A DNA stretch of 32,009 bases, taken from NCBI GenBank assembly GCA_016208495.1, contig JACQXX010000096.1, positions 1 through 32,009 on the forward strand, written 5' to 3'. The DNA is from Acidobacteriota bacterium (lineage in GTDB: Bacteria > Acidobacteriota > Blastocatellia > Chloracidobacteriales > Chloracidobacteriaceae). The notes beneath the pieces are model-generated. The model was given only the letters and a program-made list of their open reading frames with translations. It did no database searches and had not been told where the DNA came from. Shown here piece after piece: positions 1 to 9,468 of the stretch (the stretch's first letter is position 1; each line of letters begins with the position of its first letter). Made by a program: the position numbers and the translations under genes.

Positions 1-74
1 AAATGGGTACTCCTGCCGATGTACCAGCCTGATCAATTAAATATCTTGGTACCAAGCCCTAAACCCCGAATCTT

Positions 75-106
75 GACAGGATGACAAGATGACAAGATGA
101 CAAGAT
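75..106. repeat. 8-bp tandem repeat (GACAAGAT), 4 units
   Basis: Four consecutive 8-bp units are visible, the first with one mismatch (GACAGGAT) and three perfect (GACAAGAT). They lie upstream of the response regulator. A related repeat in inverted orientation (CTTGTCAC units) lies on the other side of that gene at 650-690. Confidence 0.85.
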
Positions 107-114
107 GATTGATT

Positions 115-142
115 TCATCCCTCATCCCTCATCCCTCATCCC
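115..142. repeat. Heptamer tandem repeat (TCATCCC)x4
   Basis: Four perfect TCATCCC units are followed by TT. Exactly the same four-unit array recurs inside a coding region at 30497-30524. Just downstream, 154-168 carries a sequence whose reverse complement matches the start of the heptamer array at 13230-13244. Confidence 0.9.
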
Positions 143-182
143 TTCCAAAAAACCCCGAACCCTGATTGAAAAGGTCAACCCA

Positions 183-563
183 ATGCTCAAGGTTTTAGTT
201 GTAGATGATAACCCGATGATGCGGCGGCTCTTGATCAATTTGCTGTCGGAATTTGATCCGATTGTTCACGAATGTGGCGATGGGGTCGGGGCTCTGGCTG
301 CTTATCAAAAGACCCATCCTGATCTGGTGTTAATGGATATTGAGATGCCGCTTCAGGACGGATTGACCAGCACGCGTCAGATTCTGGACTTTGACCCAAA
401 AGCTGTGGTGGTGATCGTGACCAAATATCGTGATGAACGGATTCGGGAAAAGGCTCATCAGGCAGGAGCCTGTAATTTGTTGGGAAAAGAAAATTTACTT
501 GGGTTGCCTGAACTCATTCGTCTTACCTTAGGTCTCACCCATGAACTCAAATCTGATTGCTGA
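183..563 (+). CDS. Stand-alone response regulator receiver protein (CheY-like)
   Basis: A 126-aa protein consisting of one receiver (REC) domain and no output domain. Phosphotransfer residues are in place: acidic pair D8-D9, phospho-acceptor D52 in the strand LVLMDIEMP, T80 in VIVTKYR and K102 in LLGKEN. Such proteins accept a phosphate from a histidine kinase and signal by protein-protein contact in the cytoplasm. I chose the ATG at 183 because it begins directly at the first beta strand (MLKVLVVDDN). A longer frame from 105 would add 26 residues encoded largely by a TCATCCC microsatellite, which is implausible. An AAAAGG stretch lies just upstream as a weak ribosome site. No kinase is in the window, so the partner is unknown. 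Family assignment is firm; the role is open. Confidence 0.9.
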   Translation: MLKVLVVDDNPMMRRLLINLLSEFDPIVHECGDGVGALAAYQKTHPDLVLMDIEMPLQDGLTSTRQILDFDPKAVVVIVTKYRDERIREKAHQAGACNLLGKENLLGLPELIRLTLGLTHELKSDC

Positions 564-649
564 AAAAAGGCTAAAAAATTTAAGGATGAGTTAAATCATC
601 TCGGTTTTGCGCATGTGGCAGAACAAGGGGAATTCAAAGCTATCGCACT

Positions 650-690
650 TTGTCATTTATCACCTTGTCACCTTGTCACCTTGTCATTTA
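650..690. repeat. 8-bp tandem repeat (TTGTCACC)
   Basis: About five units of TTGTCAYY, the second shortened, lie between the response regulator and the first giant secreted protein gene. The unit is the reverse complement of a GGTGACAA motif close to the GACAAGAT units at 75-106. The response regulator is therefore bracketed by inverted, related microsatellites. The repeat ends shortly before the ribosome site of the 710 gene. Confidence 0.8.
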
Positions 691-709
691 CCAGTTTCTT
701 GGAGGTCCC

Positions 710-3700
710 ATGAGTGTTTCGTCACGCCACTCTGCCCAGCTTCGTCCGTTCGGATTGTTTCTTCTGCTTGCTCTTCCAACCCTTTCGTTTGGCCTCTTTA
801 CCTCATTGACTTCAAAGTCAGAGGGGCCAGCCCACCATCAGTCTCAAATTCAATCGGAAATTCTTCCAGCCACACTTCAATCAAGTAAAAATCAAAATCG
901 GATCATTCCTGGTCCGGAAGGAAGTTTTTTTCGCGTTGATGGTCATGCGCTGGTGCAGGTTTTGCCAAATGGGGAACGGTCCGTTTGGCATGAATTTTCC
1001 GAAACCGAAGCCGTCAATACACAGCTTTTAGATGTTGATGGGACGCTTTATGGGACAACTCAAACTGGCGGGGCGCAAAACCTGGGGACTCTTTTTGGCT
1101 TTAACCCCCAAACTGGCGAAGTGATGACCATCTGGAATTTTGGTGGACTGGACGGTGCCCGCCCGGCAGGGAATCTGATGGCCGACCACCAGGGAAACAT
1201 CTATGGCACGACGCTCAACGGTGGTGAAGATGACCACGGGGTTGTCTTTCGAATCAAGCTGGATGGAACTGGCTATAAACCGGTGTTTCATTATCTGAAA
1301 AGTGATGGGTATGACCCCACTGCCGGTTTGATTTTGCTCGCGGATGGCAGCGTCACGCCTGTGATCAACCCGACTGAACCGGAAAGCCAGCAATCTGAAT
1401 CACAACGGGGCGAATTTCAACCGGCGGCGACGTTTATGGTGGCCAATGCTACCGATCTGGTCAACGCCATCAACACCGCCAACTCGAACAATCAAGCGGA
1501 TGTGATCAACCTCACGGCCAACATTGGTCTGACGTCGGCGCTTCCGACATTTGCGAGCGACAGTGGAAATTCGACCACTATCAACGGTGGTGGTTTTACT
1601 GTTTTCAGGGCTGGCGGCTCGCTTCGCATTTTTACAGTGGGTGGCGGTGCCGTCGTCAGTATGAACAATCTGACGATTTCCGGCGGAAGCACTGGCGGCT
1701 TTGGTGGAGGGATTCTCAACCAGGGAAATCTCACCATCTCGAATTGCCAGATTTCCGGAAACAGTGGGAGCCGGGGTGGCGGCATTCGGAACCAAAGCTC
1801 CTTGACGATGACGGATTGCACAATTTCAGGAAATATCGCATCCCAGGAGGGTGGTGGCGCCAGCTTTGAATTTGGAACGTCTATCGTTTCGAATTGTACC
1901 TTTACCGGCAATACTCAAACCGATGGCGGCGCTGGAAGCGGGGGTGGTGTTTCTCATACCCAGGGCGGAAACGTGTTTTTGACAAATTGCACCATTACCG
2001 GCAACTTGGCAGCATCAATTCATGGTGGCGCCGGAATCAGCATCATTCTTGGATCGGGTGGAATCAACCTGGCAAACTGCACCATCACCAGCAATACCAC
2101 AGGCGGTCCTGGGGATGGCATTCGAAATTTTGTTGGCGCGCTTAATTTGAGAAATACCATTATTTATGGGAATGGAGATAGCGAGATTGACGGTGGGGTT
2201 TCTTTCGCCGCCAATAATCTGGTTGGAAGCAACGGTACGGGAGGTATTTCCAATGGCGTCAATGGAAACATTGTCGGACCAGATCCCCTCCTGGGGCCAC
2301 TCGCCAGCAATGGTGGCCCAACCCAGACTCACGCCATCGGTTGTGCCAGCCCGGCTCGCGATGCTGGAACAACCGTTGGTACACCCACCACTGATCAACG
2401 TGGCGTGACCCGCGACGCAGCACCCGACATCGGCGCCTTTGAAGGCCCGCTTGTCGTTTCGATTGGGGCACCCTCCGTTGCTTCGTTTGATTCTCCGGGG
2501 TTGGTTTCATTCCCGGTGACCTATAGTGGAGCGTCTTCCGTCAATTTGACGAATGCGGCAGTCACGGTGAATACCACGGGCAGTGTGGTTGGCACCGCCA
2601 ATGTCACCAACGGCACGACTTCGACGCCAACTGTAACGGTCAATGTGACGAGTGGCGCCGGGACAGTGGGGATTTCGATTGCGGCTGGAACCGCGACCGC
2701 CACCTGTGGCAATGGCACGACGAGTGCTGCCGCCGCCGGGCCGAGCGCCACGGCAACCGTCACTGTCCCCAATCATGGGGTAGCCGAGGCTGGCGCCAAT
2801 CAGACGGTTTGCGCCAGCAGCCCCGCCGTTACCTTAAATGGATCATTCAGTGGTGGTGCAACCAGTGCTACCTGGAGTGGTGGGGCTGGAACATTCAACC
2901 CAAATACCTCAACACTGAATGCCATCTACACACCGTCTGCTGGTGAAATCGCGGCTGGAACGGTCACCCTGACCTTGACCACCAACGATCCACCCGGTTC
3001 GGCTTTGCCAGGCAGCGACACCGTGACCATTACTATCAACCCGGTGGCCACAGTCGAAGCCGGAAACCCTCAAACAGTGTGTGCCTCCACTGGCGTGACG
3101 CTGGCTGGAATGGTTGGCGGTTCGGCATCAAACGGTACGTGGAGCGGCGGGGCTGGTAGCTTTAACCCGAATACGAATGCCTTGAACGCCGTCTACACGC
3201 CGTCGGCGGGTGAAATTTCAGCCGGAACCGTGACGTTGACCCTGACCACCAACGATCCAACTGGGCCCTGTGGATCCGTAAGCGACACCGTGACCATTAC
3301 AATTAACCCGGTGGCAACCATTGATGCTGGAAGTCCGCAAACGACCTGTGCTGATAACCCGGCAGTCACTCTGGCGGGCGTCATCGGTGGAACCGCCAGC
3401 AATGGCACCTGGAGCGGCGGGGCCGGAAGTTTCAATCCAAATGCCAGCACGTTGAATGCTGTCTACACACCGTCGGCAGGTGAAATTTCAGCCGGAACGG
3501 TGACGTTGACTTTGACGACGAACGACCCAGCCGGCCCATGTGGTCCTGTGAGCGACACGGTTGTCATTACTATCAGTCCAGTCGCTATGGCTGAAGCTGG
3601 AAATCCGCAAACGGTATGTGCCTCCAGTCCGGCTGTTACGCTGGCTGGAACGGTTGGCGGTTCAGCCTCAAGCGGCACCTGGAGCGGTGGCGCCGGGAGT

Positions 3701-5557
3701 TTCAATCCAAATGCTTCAACGTTGAATGCGGTCTATACACCGTCTGCTGGTGAAATCACGGCTGGAACAGTCACATTGACCCTGACCACCAACGATCCTG
3801 CCGGGCTCTGTGGCGCGGTGAGTGACACTGTGACCATTACAATTGATCCAGCCGCCACAGTGGATGCCGGTCCAAATCAGGGTATTTGTGTTGGTTCACC
3901 GGTTCAGCTTGCTGGCATCGTAGGTGGTGCCGGGTCAGGTGGCACCTGGAGCGGCGGTGCTGGTTCGTTTTCGCCAAATGCCAGTACGCTCAACGCCATG
4001 TACACACCTTCACCTGGCGAAATGGCAGGCGGCGGTGTGGTGTTAACGCTGACCACGAGTGATCCAGTCGGATCGTGCGGCCCGGTGAGCGATACCGTGA
4101 TGATTATGATCAATCCAGAACCAACGGTTGATGCTGGAACGCCACAGACAATCTGTTCAGATAGCTCCGTCACGCTCAACGGAAGCATCGGCGGTGCCGC
4201 GACGAGTGCCACATGGAGCGGCGGCGGAAGTTTTTCACCGAACGCCAATACTTTGAATGCCCTCTACACTCCGTCAGCGGCTGAAATTGCGGCTGGAACG
4301 GCAACGCTGACTTTGACCACAAACGATCCACCGGGTGCTTGTTCGTCAGTTTTCGATACCGTAGTTATTACCATTGACCCCCGCGTCACGGTTGATGCAG
4401 GAACCAATCAGACGCTGTGTGCTGACAACCCGATGGTTACCCTGAACGGAAGTATCAGCGGCAGTGCCACTTCGGCCACCTGGAGCGGCGGCAGTGGATC
4501 ATTTTTGCCCAATGCCAGTGCCCTCAACGCTGTCTATATGGCCACATCGGCTGAAATGCAGTCGGGCAGCGTCACTTTCACTCTGACCACCAACGATCCA
4601 GCAGGTGTCTGTGGACCGGCCAGCGATTCAGTCACCATTTTCTTTATCAATTGCGGGAGCGATACCGTGTTATGGGTGGCTGACACCAACAATAATCGCA
4701 TTCAACGGTTCGATGGTCAGAACTGGTTGGTGGTGGGAGGCGGAACCGTCGGTTCCGGCGACGGTCAGTTCCGTCAACCTGAAGCCGTGGTCGCGAGTTC
4801 CGACAGCCAGCGGGTGTATGTGGCTGACACCGGAAACAATCGCATTCACTGGTCAACCGATGGTGGAAATACCTGGGCGAACTTTGCCGTCAACGGCACG
4901 GGACTCAATCAGGTTCGGTCACCAAAAGGTCTGGCCTACGACGCGCTTGGAAATCTGTATGTCGCAGATACTGGAAACGGGCGGGTGCTGCGGTTTAGTG
5001 CTGGTCTTCCAGGAAATGCGGTTGTGATTGCCTCAAATGGAACCGCAAGCGGTCAGATTATGAGCCCCCACGGAATGGTGATTGATGGCACGTTCCGGCT
5101 GTTTGTCACCGATGAAGCCCAGAGCCGAATTCTGCGAATCAACAATGCCAGCACGGTGACGACTTCGACCACCGGTTCCATCATTTCCGCCAAAGGAGTC
5201 GGGCTCAATCACGTGATGAATCCGCAGGGGTTGGCGCTTGACCCGGCGGGGAATCTTTTTGTGGCCGACACTGGAAATTCGCGCATCTTGCGGTGGGCCA
5301 ATGCCAACCCGGCCACTGGCACCGCCTGGGCCTTGACCGGAAGTGCCCTGGGCCAGGTCAATCGTCCAGAAGGCGTGGCGATTAAATTTTTCCAGAATGG
5401 GCCATTGAGTGGTGATTTGTTGCTGGTGGTGAGTGATACCAGCAACAACCGGATCCAGGGTCGGTTTCTCTCCGCCGGCCCGTGGAATCTGGTCGGAGCA
5501 CCAAATGGCATCGGCAGTGGCATCGGGCAATTCCGGAGCCCGTCCAAGGTCCGGTAA
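710..5557 (+). CDS. Giant secreted GloVer / beta-helix / Ig-like / NHL protein
   Basis: A 1615-aa protein. Start: ATG at 710 behind GGAGGT at 701-706. Residues 1-40 form a signal peptide with a hydrophobic core (FGLFLLLALPTLSFGLF). Residues about 100-217 match the GloVer repeat pattern (TLYGTTQTGG, then IYGTTLNGGEDDHGVVF). Residues about 243-578 form a right-handed beta-helix with repeated NLTISNCQISGN-type coils and a choice-of-anchor Q ending (DQRGVTRDAAPDIGAFE). Residues about 690-1313 hold seven Ig/PKD-like repeats, each with a Cys near its start (QTVC). Residues about 1318-1615 hold six NHL blades (VADTGNNRI type). It ends in FRSPSKVR, with no LPXTG, PEP-CTERM or T9SS tail visible. Probably an exported adhesin or matrix protein; that role is inferred. 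The genes at 5858 and 13771 end in the same NHL module. Confidence 0.85.
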   Translation: MSVSSRHSAQLRPFGLFLLLALPTLSFGLFTSLTSKSEGPAHHQSQIQSEILPATLQSSKNQNRIIPGPEGSFFRVDGHALVQVLPNGERSVWHEFSETEAVNTQLLDVDGTLYGTTQTGGAQNLGTLFGFNPQTGEVMTIWNFGGLDGARPAGNLMADHQGNIYGTTLNGGEDDHGVVFRIKLDGTGYKPVFHYLKSDGYDPTAGLILLADGSVTPVINPTEPESQQSESQRGEFQPAATFMVANATDLVNAINTANSNNQADVINLTANIGLTSALPTFASDSGNSTTINGGGFTVFRAGGSLRIFTVGGGAVVSMNNLTISGGSTGGFGGGILNQGNLTISNCQISGNSGSRGGGIRNQSSLTMTDCTISGNIASQEGGGASFEFGTSIVSNCTFTGNTQTDGGAGSGGGVSHTQGGNVFLTNCTITGNLAASIHGGAGISIILGSGGINLANCTITSNTTGGPGDGIRNFVGALNLRNTIIYGNGDSEIDGGVSFAANNLVGSNGTGGISNGVNGNIVGPDPLLGPLASNGGPTQTHAIGCASPARDAGTTVGTPTTDQRGVTRDAAPDIGAFEGPLVVSIGAPSVASFDSPGLVSFPVTYSGASSVNLTNAAVTVNTTGSVVGTANVTNGTTSTPTVTVNVTSGAGTVGISIAAGTATATCGNGTTSAAAAGPSATATVTVPNHGVAEAGANQTVCASSPAVTLNGSFSGGATSATWSGGAGTFNPNTSTLNAIYTPSAGEIAAGTVTLTLTTNDPPGSALPGSDTVTITINPVATVEAGNPQTVCASTGVTLAGMVGGSASNGTWSGGAGSFNPNTNALNAVYTPSAGEISAGTVTLTLTTNDPTGPCGSVSDTVTITINPVATIDAGSPQTTCADNPAVTLAGVIGGTASNGTWSGGAGSFNPNASTLNAVYTPSAGEISAGTVTLTLTTNDPAGPCGPVSDTVVITISPVAMAEAGNPQTVCASSPAVTLAGTVGGSASSGTWSGGAGSFNPNASTLNAVYTPSAGEITAGTVTLTLTTNDPAGLCGAVSDTVTITIDPAATVDAGPNQGICVGSPVQLAGIVGGAGSGGTWSGGAGSFSPNASTLNAMYTPSPGEMAGGGVVLTLTTSDPVGSCGPVSDTVMIMINPEPTVDAGTPQTICSDSSVTLNGSIGGAATSATWSGGGSFSPNANTLNALYTPSAAEIAAGTATLTLTTNDPPGACSSVFDTVVITIDPRVTVDAGTNQTLCADNPMVTLNGSISGSATSATWSGGSGSFLPNASALNAVYMATSAEMQSGSVTFTLTTNDPAGVCGPASDSVTIFFINCGSDTVLWVADTNNNRIQRFDGQNWLVVGGGTVGSGDGQFRQPEAVVASSDSQRVYVADTGNNRIHWSTDGGNTWANFAVNGTGLNQVRSPKGLAYDALGNLYVADTGNGRVLRFSAGLPGNAVVIASNGTASGQIMSPHGMVIDGTFRLFVTDEAQSRILRINNASTVTTSTTGSIISAKGVGLNHVMNPQGLALDPAGNLFVADTGNSRILRWANANPATGTAWALTGSALGQVNRPEGVAIKFFQNGPLSGDLLLVVSDTSNNRIQGRFLSAGPWNLVGAPNGIGSGIGQFRSPSKVR
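2779..4647 (+). repeat. Seven tandem Ig/PKD-like repeats (about 88 codons each)
   Basis: In-gene tandem array. Each unit follows the order DAG-x-Q-T-x-C, a GTWSGGAGSF core, LNAVYTPSAGEI, TLTLTTNDP, then SDTVTITI. Several units are nearly identical at DNA level, for example around 3190-3300 and 3460-3580. Unit number could therefore change by recombination. Confidence 0.85.
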
Positions 5558-5610
5558 GGCACTCATAAGCGCCAGGATAAGGATCTTAGGCCCGCAGGGT
5601 CGTTGTGTAA

Positions 5611-5710
5611 TAGCCGTGGTGCGCAGCCCACGGTCATAATCCGGTGGTGTAAGCCCAAAATAGCCGTGGTGCGCAGCCCACGGTCATAATCCGGTGGTGT
5701 AAGCCCAAAG
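5611..5710. repeat. Perfect 50-bp tandem duplication with internal hairpin
   Basis: The unit at 5611-5660 is repeated at 5661-5710 with a single difference at its last base. Each copy contains the inverted repeat CCGTGG (8-nt loop) CCACGG, at 5614-5633 in the first copy. It lies in the 300-bp gap between the first two giant genes, which otherwise shows only the ribosome site of the downstream gene. Confidence 0.92.
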
Positions 5711-5857
5711 CGGCCAACCGACCGGCTATCCGAACCGCAACGCTTCGTGGTGCAAATTAAAAACCTACCCGTGAAAGGTTTCAAGGAGGAGGTGGTTCAA
5801 CGCAACGGCGCCCTTACACTTCTTTCGTTCTTTGACTGGTTTCCAAAGGAGGTCTCC

Positions 5858-8800
5858 ATGAGCAGTCCAACCACTCAACCGAACACCGGTATTCGTCGTA
5901 ACTGGGAAGGATGGAGTCTATCGGGGGTATTGGTCCTGCTGACAATCGGAATTGTCGGAATGCAAACTCCCTCGTCACAGGCAACTTCGGGGCGAGTCCC
6001 GTCGAAAGGGCAAAAAGTGTCGCTGACAGTCAGTCCTTCAGCCTGCACGATTACAGTCAACAGTCCCGTCCAGGAAGTTACGCTTGCCGCACCGGAAGGA
6101 GTGCGCAACGGCAATTGCACGCTGGGCGAGGCGATTCTGGCGGCCAATGGGAACCCGAACATCACGGAATGTCCGTGCGCGGGTGGCAGTCCGGTGACGA
6201 TTCAGTTACAGGCTGGAATGACCTACACCTTGACGACTGTGGCCACGACGCTCTATGGACCGACAGGACTGCCGGCAATTTCCAGCACCATCGTGATTGA
6301 AGGCAACGGCGCCGTCATCGAGCGAAGCAGTCTCGGTGGAACACCAGCCTTCCGGTTGTTTTCCATTGCGGGCACGATCAACGGCGTTCAGGCGGTTGAA
6401 ACAAATCCGGATTCGACAACTCCGGCGCCGAATACCTTGCTTCCAGCGGGGAATTTAACTCTGCGCACTGTGACGCTACGCAATGGTCTGACGCTGGGCG
6501 GCCTCGCGATTGGAAACGGTGGTGGCGGGCTTGGGAGTGGCGGGGCCATCTTCAACGCTGGTTCACTGACGATTGATTCCTGTACCCTCTCGGGCAACCA
6601 GGTCGTTGGAGGCGGGTCGTTTTGTTGCGAACCCGGCGGCGGCGGCGGCGGCATGGGCGGATTGGGTGGACCTGGGGCTGTTGGAATTGGTGGCGGTGGC
6701 GGTGGCGGCATGGCAGGTTCCGGTGCCGGCAGTACCATCATGAGAACTGGTGGCGGCGGCGGCGGGACAGTCAACAACGGAAACAGTAACAGCTCTGGCG
6801 GAAGTCTCAATGGCGGGAATGGCGGTCTCAGCGCCAATGGGAGCCCTGGAGGGTTTGGTGGAGGTGGCGGCGGGAACGGAAGATTTCCTGGCATTGGGGG
6901 CGCTGGCGGATTTGGCGGCGGCGGTGGTGGCGCGATAGATGGAATTGGAGGAAACGGAGGGTTCGGCGGCGGCGGCGGCGCCGGGGGTGGCGCATTCAAC
7001 CCTGGCATCGGGGGTTTTGGCGGCGGTGGCGGTGGCCAACAAAGCGGTCTCGGCGGCAATTTAGGTGGGTTTGGCGGTGGCTTTGGGGGAAGCAATGGTG
7101 GTGGCGGTGGCGGACTGGGCGGGGCAGTTTTTTCAACCGGGATGCTCGACTTAACCAATTCGACCCTATCTGGCAATTCAGCGGTTGGAGGTTTTACGAG
7201 TTTTGCCCAATCTGGAAGCGGATTGGGTGCTGGTCTCTTCGTCCGCAACGGAACCACAACCGTTGCCAACTGTACCTTCAACAACAACACGGCTTCACGC
7301 GGAAACGGCGCTCAGATCGGTGCCCATGCCGGCGGATGTCTCTACGTGCTGGGCGATGGGGAAACGGCCACCGTGACCGTGGTCAATTCGATTTTTGCGA
7401 ACTCGACGAGTATTGACGGTGGTGTCACCGATGCCTTTATCAACACCATCAACTCCGGAACGGTGACGCAAACCGGAAATGCCACCAATCTCGTCGAAGT
7501 CAATGGTGGCGGTGCCAATGCCTTGCTGGGTGTTACTCAAATGGCTGACCCGAACCTGGAGGTCCTGGCGCTCAACGGCGGGCTAACCGAAACTCATTTA
7601 CCGCAACCGGGAAGTCCGGTCATCAATAACGGTTCCGGCAGCCGTCCAAACAATGTGGATCAACGCGGCCTTTCCGCGTCCTGCCGGGCTGACATTGGGG
7701 CGGTTGAAATTCAGGGGATGGTTCCATCCATCTCGGCGGTATTAAGCAGCGGCGAAACGATTTGTAATGGAAGCCTGGCAACCCTCACCGTGACGGTCAC
7801 TGGCGGGACAGCGCCATATAGCGTCATGGTTGCAAACTATGGGTTTGTCGGTGTGCCAGACACCAATCCCTTTACCTTTAACGTCAATCCGGCCAGCGAC
7901 ACCACCTACGCCATTGACACAGTGGCCGATGCCAACGAGTGCGCCGGATCATCAAGCGGGAGTGCCACGGTGATCGTGAGATTGCCGCCGGTGGCAAAAG
8001 CAGGAGTCTCGCAGACGATCTGCGAATTTGGGACCACCACCACCTTGGTGGGTAATTCGCTTTCGCCCCATGAAACTGGCCTGTGGAGCGTCGTGAGCGG
8101 CGGAACCGGCACCCTGAGCAATGCGACTAATCCGAATACTACGTTTACGCATACGGGCGGCGCTGGGCCGATTACGCTTCGGTGGACAGTGTCCAATCCC
8201 CCCTGTCTGGCGGCGATGGCGGAGGTGACGATTACCATTCAACCTCCGGCCACGGTCAATGCCGGACCGGATCAAACCGTCCTGACAACCAATCCGACGG
8301 CAATGCTGGCGGCCACCTTCGGGAACGGTGCCACCAGCGGAATATGGACCGGCGGAGCAGGGGTGTTTACCGACGCTTCGGACCCGAACACAACCTACAC
8401 GGCGACGCAGAGTGAAAGCAACGCGGGAATGATCACGTTGACCTTCACGACCGACGATCCACCGGGGCCCTGTGGTCCAGTCAGTGATTCGGTGACCATT
8501 TTCTTGCGCAACCCGGTGGGATTGATGGTGGCTGACACGACCAATCATCGGATCCAGGGCTTTGACGGCACACAGTGGATCATTATCGGTGTTGGGACGA
8601 TTGGCACCGGTCCCGGCCAGTTCCGATTGCCCGAAGCCGTGACCTGCAGCCCCAATATTCAACGGATTTATGTGGCCGATACGGGCAATAACCGCATTCA
8701 GTGGTCAACGGATAGTGGCGCAACCTGGGCGAACTTTGCGACACTGGGTTCCGGGTTGAATCAGGTTCGTGTGCCGCAAGGACTTGCGCTTGATGGAGAT

Positions 8801-9409
8801 GGCAACCTGTATGTATCGGATACCGGAAATGGTCGGGTGCTGCGTTTCAATGGAGGCGTGCCGGGCGCCGGTGTCGTGATTGCCACCAACGGTGCCGCGA
8901 GCGGACAGGTTGGGAGCCCACGTGGTCTGGCGATTGATGCGACATTTCGATTGTTTGTAACGGATGAAAGTAACAGTCGCATTCTGCGTATCAGTAATGC
9001 CAACACGACGGTAAGTGGGACGAGTGGAACCATTCTGGCCTCATTTGGAACCGGCATGAACCAGGTGAAGAACCCACAGGGAATCACCATTGACGACACT
9101 GGAACACTCTTTGTGGCGGATACGGGGAATTCACGCATCCTGCGCTGGGCCAATGCCAACCCGGCGAGTGCGTCAACGATGGCATTGACTGGCTCAGGAT
9201 TGGGTCAGGTCAATCGTCCGGAAGGGGTCACGATCAGCCAGTTCCTCAATGGACCATTGTCAGGGGCTCCAGTCTTGATCGTAGGCGATACCTCAAACCA
9301 TCGCATCCAGGGCCGGTTTCTCCCAACCGGGCAGTGGAATTTGATTGGCTCGCCAAACGGCATTGGGACTGGAGTGGGGCAATTCCGGTCGCCATCGAAG
9401 ATCAGGTAA
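5858..9409 (+). CDS. Giant secreted CSLREA-type beta-helix / Ig-like / NHL protein
   Basis: An 1183-aa protein. Start: ATG at 5858 behind AAAGGAGGT; an upstream in-frame start at 5747 has no such site. A membrane-type segment (LSGVLVLLTIGIVGM, about residues 19-33) acts as signal peptide. Residues about 82-95 carry NGNCTLGEAILAANGN, a variant of the CSLREA motif (LGEAI in place of LREAI). Residues about 145-620 form a beta-helix interrupted by a Gly-rich stretch (about 248-425) and ending in a choice-of-anchor Q motif (DQRGLSASCRADIGAVE). One SprB/PKD-like domain and two Ig-like repeats follow (to about 886), then six NHL blades to the C-terminus, ending FRSPSKIR. Domain calls are by eye. Likely exported; adhesion is inferred. 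Confidence 0.85.
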   Translation: MSSPTTQPNTGIRRNWEGWSLSGVLVLLTIGIVGMQTPSSQATSGRVPSKGQKVSLTVSPSACTITVNSPVQEVTLAAPEGVRNGNCTLGEAILAANGNPNITECPCAGGSPVTIQLQAGMTYTLTTVATTLYGPTGLPAISSTIVIEGNGAVIERSSLGGTPAFRLFSIAGTINGVQAVETNPDSTTPAPNTLLPAGNLTLRTVTLRNGLTLGGLAIGNGGGGLGSGGAIFNAGSLTIDSCTLSGNQVVGGGSFCCEPGGGGGGMGGLGGPGAVGIGGGGGGGMAGSGAGSTIMRTGGGGGGTVNNGNSNSSGGSLNGGNGGLSANGSPGGFGGGGGGNGRFPGIGGAGGFGGGGGGAIDGIGGNGGFGGGGGAGGGAFNPGIGGFGGGGGGQQSGLGGNLGGFGGGFGGSNGGGGGGLGGAVFSTGMLDLTNSTLSGNSAVGGFTSFAQSGSGLGAGLFVRNGTTTVANCTFNNNTASRGNGAQIGAHAGGCLYVLGDGETATVTVVNSIFANSTSIDGGVTDAFINTINSGTVTQTGNATNLVEVNGGGANALLGVTQMADPNLEVLALNGGLTETHLPQPGSPVINNGSGSRPNNVDQRGLSASCRADIGAVEIQGMVPSISAVLSSGETICNGSLATLTVTVTGGTAPYSVMVANYGFVGVPDTNPFTFNVNPASDTTYAIDTVADANECAGSSSGSATVIVRLPPVAKAGVSQTICEFGTTTTLVGNSLSPHETGLWSVVSGGTGTLSNATNPNTTFTHTGGAGPITLRWTVSNPPCLAAMAEVTITIQPPATVNAGPDQTVLTTNPTAMLAATFGNGATSGIWTGGAGVFTDASDPNTTYTATQSESNAGMITLTFTTDDPPGPCGPVSDSVTIFLRNPVGLMVADTTNHRIQGFDGTQWIIIGVGTIGTGPGQFRLPEAVTCSPNIQRIYVADTGNNRIQWSTDSGATWANFATLGSGLNQVRVPQGLALDGDGNLYVSDTGNGRVLRFNGGVPGAGVVIATNGAASGQVGSPRGLAIDATFRLFVTDESNSRILRISNANTTVSGTSGTILASFGTGMNQVKNPQGITIDDTGTLFVADTGNSRILRWANANPASASTMALTGSGLGQVNRPEGVTISQFLNGPLSGAPVLIVGDTSNHRIQGRFLPTGQWNLIGSPNGIGTGVGQFRSPSKIR
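6606..7127 (+). repeat. Gly-rich low-complexity insert in the beta-helix
   Basis: Dense GGC/GGT runs encode GGGGGG and GGFGGGGG segments for about 170 residues inside the beta-helix domain of the 5858 protein. Similar poly-Gly loops are common in CSLREA/beta-helix surface proteins. The reverse strand reads as a Pro-rich artefact. Confidence 0.85.
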
Positions 9410-9419
9410 CAAGAAAAGA

Positions 9420-9461
9420 TTTGGAGTGCGGGGATTTGTCCCCGCACTCCAAATTGTTTTT
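9420..9461. terminator. 34-bp perfect hairpin plus T-run; short form of dispersed repeat
   Basis: A 15-bp perfect stem (TTTGGAGTGCGGGGA and its complement) with loop TTTG, followed by TTGTTTTT. It starts 11 bp after the stop of the 5858 gene and sits 8 bp beyond the stop of the convergent gene at 9469. It should act as an intrinsic terminator for the plus-strand gene. The same hairpin family occurs at 10117, 13455 and 22231. Confidence 0.85.
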
Positions 9462-9468
9462 CCAGGGT

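Noticed and set aside
2779-4647. CRISPR-like or diversity-generating repeat
   Set aside because: Repeats are in-frame protein domains of about 265 bp without spacers; no cas genes, reverse transcriptase or template repeat in the window.
6388-7290. 300-codon Pro-rich frame on the minus strand
   Set aside because: It is the reverse strand of the GGC/GGT Gly-rich region of the 5858 gene, with no ribosome site or domain.
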